Of a stretch of DNA of 31,304 nucleotides, positions 6,738 through 15,199 are shown in pieces (the stretch's first letter is position 1; each line of letters opens with the position of its first letter). The stretch spans positions 1 through 31,304 of the forward strand of contig DATNEK010000188.1 in NCBI GenBank assembly GCA_035553055.1. Reading direction: 5' to 3'. Source of the DNA: Chersky-822 sp035553055. GTDB taxonomy: Bacteria > Actinomycetota > Actinomycetes > Streptosporangiales > Streptosporangiaceae. The position numbers and the translations under genes are program-made. The notes beneath the pieces were generated by a model that did no database searches, was not told the DNA's origin, and saw only the letters and a program-made list of their open reading frames with translations.

Positions 6738-8480
6738 CTACTCGGGTACCCAGGTCGCCTGGGACTGACAGATGGTAATGGCGCGGAGCGCAACGTGTAG
6801 GGCCAGGCGGGACTCGGCCGAATCGAGTTTCGTACCGAGCACCTGCTCGATACTGTGCAGGCGTTCGTAGAGCGTTGGCCTGGCTAGGTCAGCTTGGTGC
6901 GCCGCTTCGGTCTTGTTGCCACCGCTGGCCAGGTAGCAGCCGAGCACGCGAACCAGATCGGTGCCAGCGGTCTCGTCGTAACGGAGCAGCGGTCCGATCT
7001 CCCGCTCGGCGAAGGTCAGCAGCGCCGGATGCTCGCGTAGCTGATAGAGCAAGCCATTCACGCGCAGGTCGGCGAGGCGGACGAATGGGGCAGCGGGCGC
7101 GGAACCGGGACTTGCTGCCGTACCGGAACCTGCCGTGCTTAGCGCGGCCATTGCGGCCTGGTCGGCTTCGGCGAAGGCGGCGCGTACTTCGACGACGCTC
7201 GATACAGCGGGACCGGCGCCGAGTACGAGTTCGTTGCCGCACATCCTGCGAAGCCGCGACCCAAGCCTGCTGAGCACCGCGTCAGGGTCGTCGCCTCCTG
7301 GCACCGCCAGCAAGCCAGCCGCCTTGCTGACGCCGAGCGTTCCAGCCAGCGCGGGCACGCCAGCGGCTCCGCAGCCCGCTCCGAGCGCGTCGGCGACCGC
7401 CTGCGCACCCCCGGCTGGGCTGGCCGCGACGACCGGCAGGAGCCGGTGGCCGGCAAGAGGCACGCCGAGCGCCATAAGCCGCGCGCGCAGGTCGCCGGGA
7501 TCGTGGTAGCCGTGGCCGACACCGCCGTGCCCGTGGTGGCCGACACCGCCGTGGCCGGCGAGTTCGACGAGCAACTGCTGGTGCGCCGCCGCCAGCGGGC
7601 TGTCGCCGCGCCGCTGTCCGGCACGCACCAGCCTCGCCAGCGCGACCGTGTCGGCAGCCCGCTCGGCGAGCACAAAGTCGGCCGAACCTGGCTCGTCAGC
7701 CAGCATGAAGATCAGCCGTCCCCACCATGCGGGTGAGTTGGCGGGGAGGCCGGCGGGTGAGTTGGCGGGGAGGCCGGCGGGAGCGCTATCGGTCGGCGTT
7801 GACGTTCCGACCTTGGCTATTAGCCAGCCGGTTGCTTCGTCGTAGCCGCAGCGCTCGGTGATCCGCACGCCACGCGACCGCCCGGCGAAACCGGCCAGCA
7901 ATGGCTCAAGCTCGCGGCCGGCGCCGGCGCAGGCGACTACCCGATGAGCCAGGTCAGCGAGCACCACGGGAGCGTCGGCGAGCGCGCTGGCCTGCTCGAC
8001 CACTTCCTGCGCCGACGCTCCCGTGATCGCCAGGTCGGTGAAGACCTGATGCAGCCGCTCGGCTGCCCGCAACTCGGCGACCCTGGCGTCGAGTATCTGC
8101 GTGTGCACGGCCTCGGTGACCGCGATGAACTCAGTCTCCCGCTGCAGCATGATCAGCGGCAGGTGGTGCAGTCCGGCCGCGGCGACCAGGGCCGAAGGAA
8201 GCTCGCGCACATAGCGTGAGCCAAGCTCGACCGCGACCGCGCTGACCCCGACGGCGGCGAGCCCGGCCACGTACCTGGTCAGCCCGGCGGCGTCTGGCGG
8301 CAGCGCTATCCCGGTGGAGAGCACGAGTTCACCGCCGCGCAGCAGGTGACCAGCTTCGGCAAGCTCGATGACATGCACCCAGCGCACCGGCGCTTCGAGC
8401 CGGTCGGCGGCGGTGAGCACCTTGGGCGATCCGCGCCTGACCACGTCGAGCGCGAGTACATCAGCGACCGTCGGCAGCAT
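6738..8480 (-). CDS. PucR-family transcriptional regulator
   Basis: A 580-aa PucR/CdaR-type regulator. N-terminal PucR sensory domain about 1-125 (begins MLPTVADVLALDVVRRGSP, with the GGELVLSTG segment), a GGDEF-like/CdaR middle region, and a C-terminal HTH_30 domain about 507-565 (CYLASGGNKTEAAHQ, then RPTLYERL). ATG 8480 is chosen: GGAGG precedes it by 5 nt, and residues upstream in the frame are not family-like. Two internal expansions are visible: an exact 24-bp duplication (7731-7778) giving PAGLPANS twice, and a 24-bp-period repeat (7512-7553) giving a His/Gly-rich loop. Position, divergent from mmsA, and the precedent of the PucR-type GabR of Corynebacterium glutamicum (activator of gabTDP) suggest it controls the adjacent aminotransferase/dehydrogenase pair. 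Confidence 0.88.
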   Translation of the reverse strand: MLPTVADVLALDVVRRGSPKVLTAADRLEAPVRWVHVIELAEAGHLLRGGELVLSTGIALPPDAAGLTRYVAGLAAVGVSAVAVELGSRYVRELPSALVAAAGLHHLPLIMLQRETEFIAVTEAVHTQILDARVAELRAAERLHQVFTDLAITGASAQEVVEQASALADAPVVLADLAHRVVACAGAGRELEPLLAGFAGRSRGVRITERCGYDEATGWLIAKVGTSTPTDSAPAGLPANSPAGLPANSPAWWGRLIFMLADEPGSADFVLAERAADTVALARLVRAGQRRGDSPLAAAHQQLLVELAGHGGVGHHGHGGVGHGYHDPGDLRARLMALGVPLAGHRLLPVVAASPAGGAQAVADALGAGCGAAGVPALAGTLGVSKAAGLLAVPGGDDPDAVLSRLGSRLRRMCGNELVLGAGPAVSSVVEVRAAFAEADQAAMAALSTAGSGTAASPGSAPAAPFVRLADLRVNGLLYQLREHPALLTFAEREIGPLLRYDETAGTDLVRVLGCYLASGGNKTEAAHQADLARPTLYERLHSIEQVLGTKLDSAESRLALHVALRAITICQSQATWVPE

Positions 8481-8608
8481 CGCGCCTCCGGGAACGATGA
8501 GACAGGTAGTTAAAGATAGCCTCATTCAGTTTACGATTTGTAACTTGGCCTGACTTGGGGTACCGGAGCAGACTCTTCGTGGAAGGCAGGAAGAGCGGGA
8601 AGGCCAGC
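8481..8608. promoter_or_regulatory. Divergent PucR / mmsA control region
   Basis: The 128-bp spacer contains an AT-rich island (about 8505-8546), unusual against the GC-rich surroundings. It includes an imperfect palindrome AGTT(T)AC-GATTT-GTAACT (8528-8545). On the minus strand TATCTT (8520-8515) fits a -10 for the PucR gene. A clean -35 was not found for either direction, as expected for activator-dependent promoters. Binding by PucR is inferred from position. Confidence 0.4.
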
Positions 8609-10117
8609 ATGACGACCAACGGGCTCAGGCACTGCACGCACTGGATCGGCGGCAAGCCGTGGACCGGGCGGGCGGATGTGGCCGGGGATATCTACAATCC
8701 TGCTACCGGCCAGGTCACCGGTGTCGTGGACTTCGCGTCGGCCGCGGAGGTAGACGCCGCGGTGCGAGCCGCCGCCGCCGCGTTCGGCCAGTGGCAGGAG
8801 ACTTCGCTGGTCAAACGCGCCTCGATCATGTTCGCGTTCCGCGAGCTGGTCAAGAAGCATTCCGCTGAGCTCGCCGAGCTCATCAGCTCAGAGCACGGCA
8901 AGGTGACATCCGACGCGGCGGGCGAGGTGGCGCGCGGCCTTGAGGTGGTCGAGTTCGCTTGCGGGATGCCGCATCTGCTCAAGGGCGCGTTCTCGGAGAA
9001 CGTATCGACCGGCGTTGACGCCTACTCGATCCGTCAGCCGCTCGGCGTCGTGGCCGGCATCACTCCGTTCAACTTCCCCGCGATGGTGCCGATGTGGATG
9101 TTCCCGATCGCGATCGCCGCTGGCAACACCTTCGTGCTCAAGCCTTCTGAGAAAGATCCGTCGGCGTCGGTCAGGCTAGCCGAGCTGCTGGCCGAGGCAG
9201 GGCTGCCTGACGGCGTTTTCAATGTCGTGCACGGTGGCAAGGAGGCGGTCGACGCCCTCTTGACCCACCCAGTCGTCAAAGCGGTCAGTTTCGTCGGCTC
9301 GACGCCGATCGCGCGCTACATCTATGAGACCGGGACAGCGGCCGGCAAACGGGTCCAGGCCCTCGGCGGTGCGAAGAACCACATGGTCGTGCTCCCCGAC
9401 GCCGACCTCGATCTGGCCGCCGACGCGGCGGTATCGGCCGGGTTCGGCTCGGCAGGCGAGCGGTGCATGGCGATCTCGGTGCTCGTCGCCGTCGACCCGA
9501 TCGGGGACGAGCTGGTCGGCAAGATCGGTGAACGGGTGGCCGGGCTCCGCGTCGGTCCTGGCGATCAGCCAGAGTCCGAGATGGGGCCGCTGGTCACAAA
9601 GGCGCACAGGGACAAGGTTGCCTCGTACCTGGAGTCCGGCGTCGCCGACGGCGCCGTGCTCACTGTCGATGGCCGCAGGCATCCGACCGGCGGTGATCCC
9701 GGCGGCTTCTGGCTTGGTCCGAGCGTCCTCGATCACGTGCGCCCAGACATGAGCTGCTACACCGACGAAATATTCGGCCCGGTGCTCACGGTGCTGCGGG
9801 CTGGCTCGTATGAGCAGGCGGTCGCGGTGATCAACGCCAACCCGTACGGCAACGGCACCGCGATCTTCACGAGCGACGGGGGAGCGGCGCGCAGATTCAC
9901 CCGCGAAATCGAGGTTGGCATGGTGGGCATCAACGTGCCGATCCCGGTCCCGATGGGGTTCTACAGTTTCGGCGGGTGGAAGTCGTCGCTCTTCGGCGAC
10001 ACGCACGTGTACGGCACCGAACGCGTGCACTTCTACACCAGGGGCAAGGCTGTCACTTCGCGGTGGCTCGACCCGAGCCACGGCGGAGTCAATCTCGGCT
10101 TCCCCGTCAATAGCTAG
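8609..10117 (+). CDS. mmsA: CoA-acylating methylmalonate/malonate-semialdehyde dehydrogenase
   Basis: A 502-aa aldehyde dehydrogenase of the MMSDH type. It oxidises (methyl)malonate semialdehyde with NAD+ and CoA to propionyl- or acetyl-CoA plus CO2, the last step of valine, beta-alanine or myo-inositol breakdown. Seen: MMSDH start WIGGKPWTG, PFNFPAMVPMWMFPIAIAAGN (about 153-173), LKPSEKDPSAS, LGGAKNH with Asn where hydrolytic ALDHs have the general-base Glu (typical of CoA-acylating members), and catalytic Cys286 in SAGERCMAISV. ATG 8609 follows GGGAAGG by 5 nt; the upstream frame to 8555 is not conserved-looking. Length is normal. It is divergent from PucR and separated by 13 bases from the following aminotransferase gene. 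Confidence 0.92.
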   Translation: MTTNGLRHCTHWIGGKPWTGRADVAGDIYNPATGQVTGVVDFASAAEVDAAVRAAAAAFGQWQETSLVKRASIMFAFRELVKKHSAELAELISSEHGKVTSDAAGEVARGLEVVEFACGMPHLLKGAFSENVSTGVDAYSIRQPLGVVAGITPFNFPAMVPMWMFPIAIAAGNTFVLKPSEKDPSASVRLAELLAEAGLPDGVFNVVHGGKEAVDALLTHPVVKAVSFVGSTPIARYIYETGTAAGKRVQALGGAKNHMVVLPDADLDLAADAAVSAGFGSAGERCMAISVLVAVDPIGDELVGKIGERVAGLRVGPGDQPESEMGPLVTKAHRDKVASYLESGVADGAVLTVDGRRHPTGGDPGGFWLGPSVLDHVRPDMSCYTDEIFGPVLTVLRAGSYEQAVAVINANPYGNGTAIFTSDGGAARRFTREIEVGMVGINVPIPVPMGFYSFGGWKSSLFGDTHVYGTERVHFYTRGKAVTSRWLDPSHGGVNLGFPVNS

Positions 10118-10130
10118 GACACTGGACGTC

Positions 10131-11477
10131 ATGACCTATACCCCAGATCCAGCCCGCGGCGCCGAGGTTTTCGCCACCGACCGCGCCCACGTGTTCCATT
10201 CCTGGTCGGCGCAGAAGCCGCTCAAGCCGCTGACGATCGCGGGCGGCGAGGGCTGTTACGTCTGGGACTATGAAGGAACGAGGTACCTGGACTTTTCCAG
10301 CCAGCTCGTCAACACCAACATCGGGCACCAGCACCCGCGCGTGACCGCGGCGATCGCCGAGCAGGCGGCGAAGCTGGCCACGATCGCGCCGCAGCACGCC
10401 AACGAGGCACGCGGCCAAGCCGCCAGGCGGCTGGTCGAGCTGGCGCCCGATGGGATGAACAAGGTGTTCTTCACCAATGGCGGTGCCGACGCTAACGAGA
10501 ACGCGATCAGGATGGCGAGGCTGCACACCGGCAGGGACAAGGTGCTCAGCTTCTACCGTTCCTACCACGGCAATACCGGGGCGGCGATCACGTCGACCGG
10601 CGACCCGCGACGCTGGCCCAACGAATACGCGACCGGCCATGTGCATTTTTTCGGCCCCTATCTTTATCGCTCTTCCTTCTGGGCCGCCACGGAAGCCGAG
10701 GAGAGCCAGCGCGCGCTTGAGCACCTCGAGCAGGTCATCCAGTTCGAGGGCCCGGACTCGATCGCCGCGATCTTGATCGAGACCATCGTCGGAACCGCCG
10801 GCGTGCTCGTGCCGCCGCCGGGATACATCGCTGGCGTGCGGGCACTCGCCGACAAGTACGGCATCGTGTGGATCGCCGACGAGGTGATGTGCGGCTTCGG
10901 CCGGGCCGGGAAGTGGTTCGCTTTCGAGCACTTCGGCGCCGTGCCCGACCTGATCACGTTCGCCAAGGGATCGAACTCCGGCTACGTGCCGATCGGCGGC
11001 GTGATCATCTCGGATGAGATCGCCGCGACTTTCGCCGACCGGGTATTCCCCGGCGGGCTGACGTATTCCGGGCATCCGCTCGCTTGCGCGTCGATCGTGG
11101 CAACGATCGACACGATGCGGGATGAGGGCATCGTGGAAAATGCCTCGGACATTGGAAAGCAAACGCTCGGGCCTGGTCTTGCTCAGCTAGCTGACCGCCA
11201 TCCGGTAATAGGCGAGATACGCGGGCTCGGCGTGTTCTGGGCACTCGACCTGGTGTCCGACCGGGCGAGCCGGGCCATGCTCGCGCCTTACGGCGGCTCG
11301 TCGCCTGCGATGGACGCGCTCATCGCCGCCTGCCGGTCACGCGGCCTGCTGACGTTCACGAACTACAACAGGCTGCATGTGGTGCCTCCGTGCGTGATCA
11401 CTGACGAGCAGGCCAAGGAGGGCCTAGCCATCCTGGATGAGGCGCTCGCCGAGGCGGACGCGTTCTACACCGGATAG
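10131..11477 (+). CDS. Class III omega-amino acid:pyruvate-type aminotransferase
   Basis: A 448-aa PLP enzyme of aminotransferase class III. PLP lysine K279 in FAKGSNSGYVPIGGV, the DEV motif 250-252 (IADEVMCGFGRAGK), FTNGGADANENAIRMAR (114-130) and SYHGNTG (144-150) are all present. The sequence around the lysine and GLTYSGHPLACA resembles taurine/beta-alanine:pyruvate aminotransferases more than GABA aminotransferases. Cotranscription with mmsA (13-bp gap) supports a two-step route: beta-alanine or another omega-amino acid to a semialdehyde, then MmsA to acyl-CoA. Substrate is inferred. The frame is open for 72 codons upstream inside mmsA, but ATG 10131 fits the family start. The ribosome site is weak, consistent with coupling to mmsA. 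Confidence 0.85.
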   Translation: MTYTPDPARGAEVFATDRAHVFHSWSAQKPLKPLTIAGGEGCYVWDYEGTRYLDFSSQLVNTNIGHQHPRVTAAIAEQAAKLATIAPQHANEARGQAARRLVELAPDGMNKVFFTNGGADANENAIRMARLHTGRDKVLSFYRSYHGNTGAAITSTGDPRRWPNEYATGHVHFFGPYLYRSSFWAATEAEESQRALEHLEQVIQFEGPDSIAAILIETIVGTAGVLVPPPGYIAGVRALADKYGIVWIADEVMCGFGRAGKWFAFEHFGAVPDLITFAKGSNSGYVPIGGVIISDEIAATFADRVFPGGLTYSGHPLACASIVATIDTMRDEGIVENASDIGKQTLGPGLAQLADRHPVIGEIRGLGVFWALDLVSDRASRAMLAPYGGSSPAMDALIAACRSRGLLTFTNYNRLHVVPPCVITDEQAKEGLAILDEALAEADAFYTG

Positions 11478-11490
11478 CCAGGCCCTCGCC

Positions 11491-11507
11491 TGACTGCTAG
11501 CCAGTCA
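11491..11507. terminator. Small hairpin between convergent genes
   Basis: TGACTG (11491-11496) and CAGTCA (11502-11507) with a 5-nt loop lie just after the aminotransferase stop and overlap the stop codon of the convergent esterase gene. A six-pair stem is weak, so this is only a possible bidirectional terminator. Confidence 0.3.
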
Positions 11508-12294
11508 CTGAGTCAAGGGCTGGCAGGTAGCCGTGCGCCTGGCCGCTAGCGTTCGGGTGGTAAGAATCGCCGAGATTGAGCCAGTCGACCGAGATCAGGT
11601 AGCTGCCGCTGTCGCAGATCTGGTGGCCGGCGAAGAACGGGTTGACGTCGACGAACGTGTCACCGTGCCTGCTGGCGGCGGCTGAGATCACGCTGTCGAT
11701 CACGCTGGCGCCTTGATTCAAGTGCGTCCGCTTGGTCGTGCTCAGGCCGATGCAGCTCGATGACTTGGACAGGTCGTAGAACTGCGGGTAGTCGAGTACC
11801 ACAACCCTGGCGTTCGGGGCGCGGCTCGCGATATCGGACAGCGTGGTGTCAAGCGCGCCCGGCAAGGTGCTCTGTGCCTGCTGCTCGGCCTGGTCGATGG
11901 CGTTGATGCAGTCGCTGTCCGAGCCGAGCACGCAGGTCTCCATCACGCTGGAGAAGCCCACGTCGTTGCCGCCGATCGTGATCGAGACCAGCGTGGTGCT
12001 CGCTGACAGGGCGCCGAGCTCGCTGTTGATCACATCGGATGTGGTCGCCCCCGCGCAGGTCTCATTGGTGAAACTGCCGCCGTGGGCGCTGTGCCAGAGC
12101 ACCGGGTAAGCGTTAGCGCTTTCCAGGCACGAGCCGTCGGAGTAATTACCGGCGCCGTCGCCGGATGAGTAGGAGTCGCCGAGGGCGACATAGCTGATCG
12201 GGCCGCTGGCATGGGCCGGGATGATGGCGGCGAACGCGCTCACCCCGGTCAGTGCGGCGGCTAGTGCGATGGACAGGCGAAAGCGATGGGGCAT
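11497..12294 (-). CDS. Secreted SGNH/GDSL esterase-lipase
   Basis: A 265-aa secreted hydrolase like the Streptomyces SGNH esterases. Signal peptide 1-29 (MPHRFRLSIALAAALTG to AHA). Catalytic blocks: GDSYSSG (39-45, Ser41), Gly-Asn-Asp in GGNDVGF (108-114), and the C-terminal SYHPNASGQ with His246. Six cysteines after the signal peptide (56, 80, 121, 129, 181, 227) fit the three disulfides of this group. ATG 12294 is preceded by AAGGAG at 8 nt; the longer frame from 12345 would bury the signal peptide. Probably hydrolyses ester or lipid substrates outside the cell. It lies downstream of the gabT-type gene on the same strand, with a 103-bp gap and no obvious functional tie. Confidence 0.88.
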   Translation of the reverse strand: MPHRFRLSIALAAALTGVSAFAAIIPAHASGPISYVALGDSYSSGDGAGNYSDGSCLESANAYPVLWHSAHGGSFTNETCAGATTSDVINSELGALSASTTLVSITIGGNDVGFSSVMETCVLGSDSDCINAIDQAEQQAQSTLPGALDTTLSDIASRAPNARVVVLDYPQFYDLSKSSSCIGLSTTKRTHLNQGASVIDSVISAAASRHGDTFVDVNPFFAGHQICDSGSYLISVDWLNLGDSYHPNASGQAHGYLPALDSVTG

Positions 12295-12397
12295 GCCTGG
12301 ATCTCCTTGCGGTGGCGGGGGACACCTACTACTCAGGAGTAACAAGCACGGGCTAAATGGTCAATAGCCATTCGCCAGCCTTTGTGTGCTGTGGCCG

Positions 12398-13753
12398 CTA
12401 CAACCCGGCGAACGCGTCTTCGAGCACGTCAAGGCCCTCGTTCAGCAAGTCGGGGCTGATCACCAGCGGCGGCAGGAAGCGGAGCACGTTGCCGTAGGTG
12501 CCGCAGGTCAGCACGATCACACCGGCTGCGTGGCAGGCCTTGGCGACCTTGCTCGTAATCACCGGGTCAGGCTCGATCGTGCCGGGCTTGACGAGTTCGA
12601 TGGCGAGCATCGCCCCGCGCCCGCGCACATCGCCGATCACCGGGTGCCAGTCGGCTAGCGCGCGCAGCCTTGGCAGCATGATCTCGCCGATCCGCCGGGC
12701 GGCGGCTGGCAGGTCTTCCTTGGTCATCGTCTCGATCGAGCCGAGCGCGGCCGCGCATGCCACCGGATTTCCGCCGTAGGTACCGCCAATACCGCCAGCG
12801 TGCACCGAGTCCATGATCTCGACCCGCCCGGTCACGCCGGCCAGCGGCAGGCCGCCGGCGATACCCTTGGCGGTCGTGACCAGGTCGGGCACGACGCCTT
12901 CGTGCTCGCAAGCGAACCAGTCGCCGGTGCGGCAGAAGCCGGACTGGATCTCGTCGGCGATGAAGACGATTCCGTGCTCACGGCAGAAATCGGCCAGTCC
13001 CGGCAGGAAACCGTCGGGTGGGACGATGAACCCGCCTTCGCCTTGCACTGGCTCGATCACCACGGCCGCGACCCTGCTCTCGCCGACCTGGGCGTGGATG
13101 AGGCTGGTAACCACGTCGAGCGCCTCGGTCGCGCAGCGGGCAGGACCGCCTGGCCAGCGGAACGGATAGGCCATCGGAACCCGGTAGACCTCGCCGGCGA
13201 ACGGCCCGAAGCCGTCCTTGTACGGCATGTTCTTCGCGGTCATCGCCATCGTCAGGTTCGTGCGGCCGTGGTAGGCGTGATCGAAGACCACGACGGCCTG
13301 CCTGCCGGTGGCATGCCTGGCGATCTTCACCGCGTTCTCGACCGCCTCCGCGCCCGAGTTGAACAGCGCAGAGCGCTTGTCGTGGCTGCCCGGCGTGACC
13401 CGGTTGAGCGCCTCGCACACTTCTACGTAGCCCTCGTAGGGGACGACCATGAAGCAGCTATGCGTAAAGTGGGCGACCTGCTCGGTGACCCGGGTAACCA
13501 CAAGCTCGGCGCTGTTGCCCACCGACGTCACCGCGATGCCCGAGCTGAAGTCGATCAGCGAGTTCCCGTCAGCGTCGATCAGCACTCCGCCACCGGCCGC
13601 GGTCACGAACACGGGGAGCACGTGCGAAAGACCGCGGGCTACGCTACGCTGCCTACGCTCAAGCAGTTGTCTGGACGCCGGACCAGGGATCTCGGTGACC
13701 AGACGCCGCTGCTGCGCGAGTTCTGGACCACCAACCGTAGAGTGCAGATTCAT
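12398..13753 (-). CDS. gabT: 4-aminobutyrate aminotransferase-like class III aminotransferase
   Basis: A 451-aa PLP enzyme of class III most similar in motif pattern to GabT. Seen: the N-terminal GPASRQLLERRQ segment, LFNSGAEAVENAVKIAR (130-146), AYHGRTNLTMAMT (160-172), EPVQGEGGF (234-242), ADEIQSGFCRTG (266-277) and PLP lysine K296 in TTAKGIAGGLPLAGV, followed by GGTYGGNPVACAAAL. It would transfer the amino group of GABA (or a related omega-amino acid) to 2-oxoglutarate, giving succinate semialdehyde. No gabD follows; the nearest semialdehyde dehydrogenase is mmsA, 3 kb away. ATG 13753 has no clear Shine-Dalgarno, and TATCCT lies 8 nt upstream, so a leaderless mRNA is possible. Exact substrate not proven. 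Confidence 0.85.
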   Translation of the reverse strand: MNLHSTVGGPELAQQRRLVTEIPGPASRQLLERRQRSVARGLSHVLPVFVTAAGGGVLIDADGNSLIDFSSGIAVTSVGNSAELVVTRVTEQVAHFTHSCFMVVPYEGYVEVCEALNRVTPGSHDKRSALFNSGAEAVENAVKIARHATGRQAVVVFDHAYHGRTNLTMAMTAKNMPYKDGFGPFAGEVYRVPMAYPFRWPGGPARCATEALDVVTSLIHAQVGESRVAAVVIEPVQGEGGFIVPPDGFLPGLADFCREHGIVFIADEIQSGFCRTGDWFACEHEGVVPDLVTTAKGIAGGLPLAGVTGRVEIMDSVHAGGIGGTYGGNPVACAAALGSIETMTKEDLPAAARRIGEIMLPRLRALADWHPVIGDVRGRGAMLAIELVKPGTIEPDPVITSKVAKACHAAGVIVLTCGTYGNVLRFLPPLVISPDLLNEGLDVLEDAFAGL

Positions 13754-14128
13754 AGGCCGAGGATAGACCGGACACAGACGGCGATGTAGGGCCTGCCGTC
13801 AAGATCGCTTAACTTGCTAATGCATGGGTAAAGACATGCCACCACGTGCAGCAAGTCGCTAACGGTCAACGACAACCAACTAGGCGTCACAGCCCTCACG
13901 GGCACTGTCGCTGGTGCCCGCATCGGGTGCCGGCAGCAGGAATTACCATGAGGGTCCTAACGAGGCGCCGAGTCTGTAGTATCTGGGTGATCCAACCTAC
14001 AGGACACATTCGGACTTATCGTCGCACCGAGGTGTTCATGGTAGCTGGATCCGGCATAGTTGTTTGTATCGGCAAAAATTTGGTATGTGGTGCAGGAATG
14101 GCCCGCCCCGGATGTCGAGGAGGACCTC

Positions 14129-15139
14129 ATGCGAACACATGATTGGTTTCGGTCACACAGCTTTCACTATTCTGACTTCGGCAACGCCAGCGAGCTAGGC
14201 CGGATCAAGCGAGACCGGGGTGTGTCAGTCTCTCTGATCCTGCCTACCCGCAATGTGGCCGAGACCATAACCTCGGTTCTCGACGAGGTTAATAATCTCC
14301 GACATCCAGACATCGGGCTAATCGATCAGGTCATCGTCGTCGATGCGGATTCCACGGATGGTACCGCCGAGATCGCTCACGGTTATGAAGCAGAGGTGTA
14401 CTCGGAGAATGCTCTGATGCCGGAGTACGGTCCGGCGCATGGCAAGGGCGACGCTATGTGGCGCGGCTTGTCCGTCGCTACCGGAGACGTGGTCGCCTTC
14501 GCCGATACCGACACAGGAAACTTCTGTACCCAGCTAGTGACTGGGGTGGTTGGCTGCCTGGTAGCCAGACCGGATATCCAGTTCGTCAAGGCCGCCTACC
14601 GGCGGCCTTTCACGCAGGCAACGCTGTCGGTGCCTGACGGCGGTGGCCGGGTCACCGAGCTGACCGCCAAGCCCGCGCTCAACCTGCTGTTCCCCGAACT
14701 CGCCGGGTTCGTGCAGCCGCTGGCTGGCGAGTTCGGCGGCACCAGGGACGTGCTGTACTCGGTACCGTTCTTCAGCGGCTACGCGGTTGAGGTCGGCATG
14801 CTCATCGATGTGCTCGATGTGTGCGGGCTTTCGGCCATGGCTCAGGTGGACGCGGGGATGCGCAAGAACCGGCATCAGGATCTATCCAACCTGAGCCGGA
14901 TGGGTTACGCGGTGCTGCGCGCCGTGCTGACTCGCGCTACCCAGCGCCGGCTGATCGGAGCCGACCTGACGGCGGATTCCTGGACGGACACCGAGGCAGG
15001 CTCCTACCTGCACGCGGTGGCCGCTGCCCAGGGCGTGCAGCTCGAGGAGTACGCGGAGATGCTGATCGAGCGGCCACCGATGCGGATGGCGCTGCTCGAC
15101 CGGCCGCGCCTCGCCGGTGCGAGCGCGGCTGGCAGCTGA
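14129..15139 (+). CDS. gpgS: Glucosyl-3-phosphoglycerate synthase (GT81)
   Basis: A 336-aa retaining GT-A glycosyltransferase that links glucose from an NDP-glucose to 3-phosphoglycerate, the first step to glucosylglycerate and, in mycobacteria, methylglucose lipopolysaccharides. Seen: VSLILPTRNVAETI (34-47), VVDADSTDGTAEIA (70-83), the metal-binding DTD (126-128) in FADTDTGNF, GRVTELTAKPALNLLFPEL (173-191), GEFGGTRDVLYSVPF (200-214) and YAVEVGMLID (218-227, with E221 matching the GpgS active-site glutamate). Start ATG 14129 follows GAGGAGG by 5 nt; the frame upstream to 14060 is unrelated to the family. Length matches the family. No gpgP phosphatase is beside it, although a histidine phosphatase lies 7 kb away. 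Confidence 0.92.
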   Translation: MRTHDWFRSHSFHYSDFGNASELGRIKRDRGVSVSLILPTRNVAETITSVLDEVNNLRHPDIGLIDQVIVVDADSTDGTAEIAHGYEAEVYSENALMPEYGPAHGKGDAMWRGLSVATGDVVAFADTDTGNFCTQLVTGVVGCLVARPDIQFVKAAYRRPFTQATLSVPDGGGRVTELTAKPALNLLFPELAGFVQPLAGEFGGTRDVLYSVPFFSGYAVEVGMLIDVLDVCGLSAMAQVDAGMRKNRHQDLSNLSRMGYAVLRAVLTRATQRRLIGADLTADSWTDTEAGSYLHAVAAAQGVQLEEYAEMLIERPPMRMALLDRPRLAGASAAGS

Positions 15140-15168
15140 ACCCTCCGGGGGCGGCGGGCGCGCTGTAT

Positions 15169-15199
15169 TGACCCTGGGGCAACCCTGGAACCCGGGTCA
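15169..15199. terminator. Inverted repeat between convergent gpgS and E1 genes
   Basis: TGACCC (15169-15174) and GGGTCA (15194-15199) flank a 19-nt loop rich in CCTGG/CCCTGG and overlap the E1 stop codon. Possible weak bidirectional terminator. Confidence 0.3.

Noticed and set aside
9915..10130. Possible 72-residue N-terminal extension of the aminotransferase inside mmsA
   Set aside because: It overlaps conserved mmsA sequence in another frame, has no family similarity, and the ATG at 10131 matches the usual aminotransferase start.
13846..14142. Open frame of about 98 codons between gabT and gpgS
   Set aside because: It has low third-position GC bias, no ribosome site and no recognisable family, and it overlaps the well-supported gpgS ribosome site and start.
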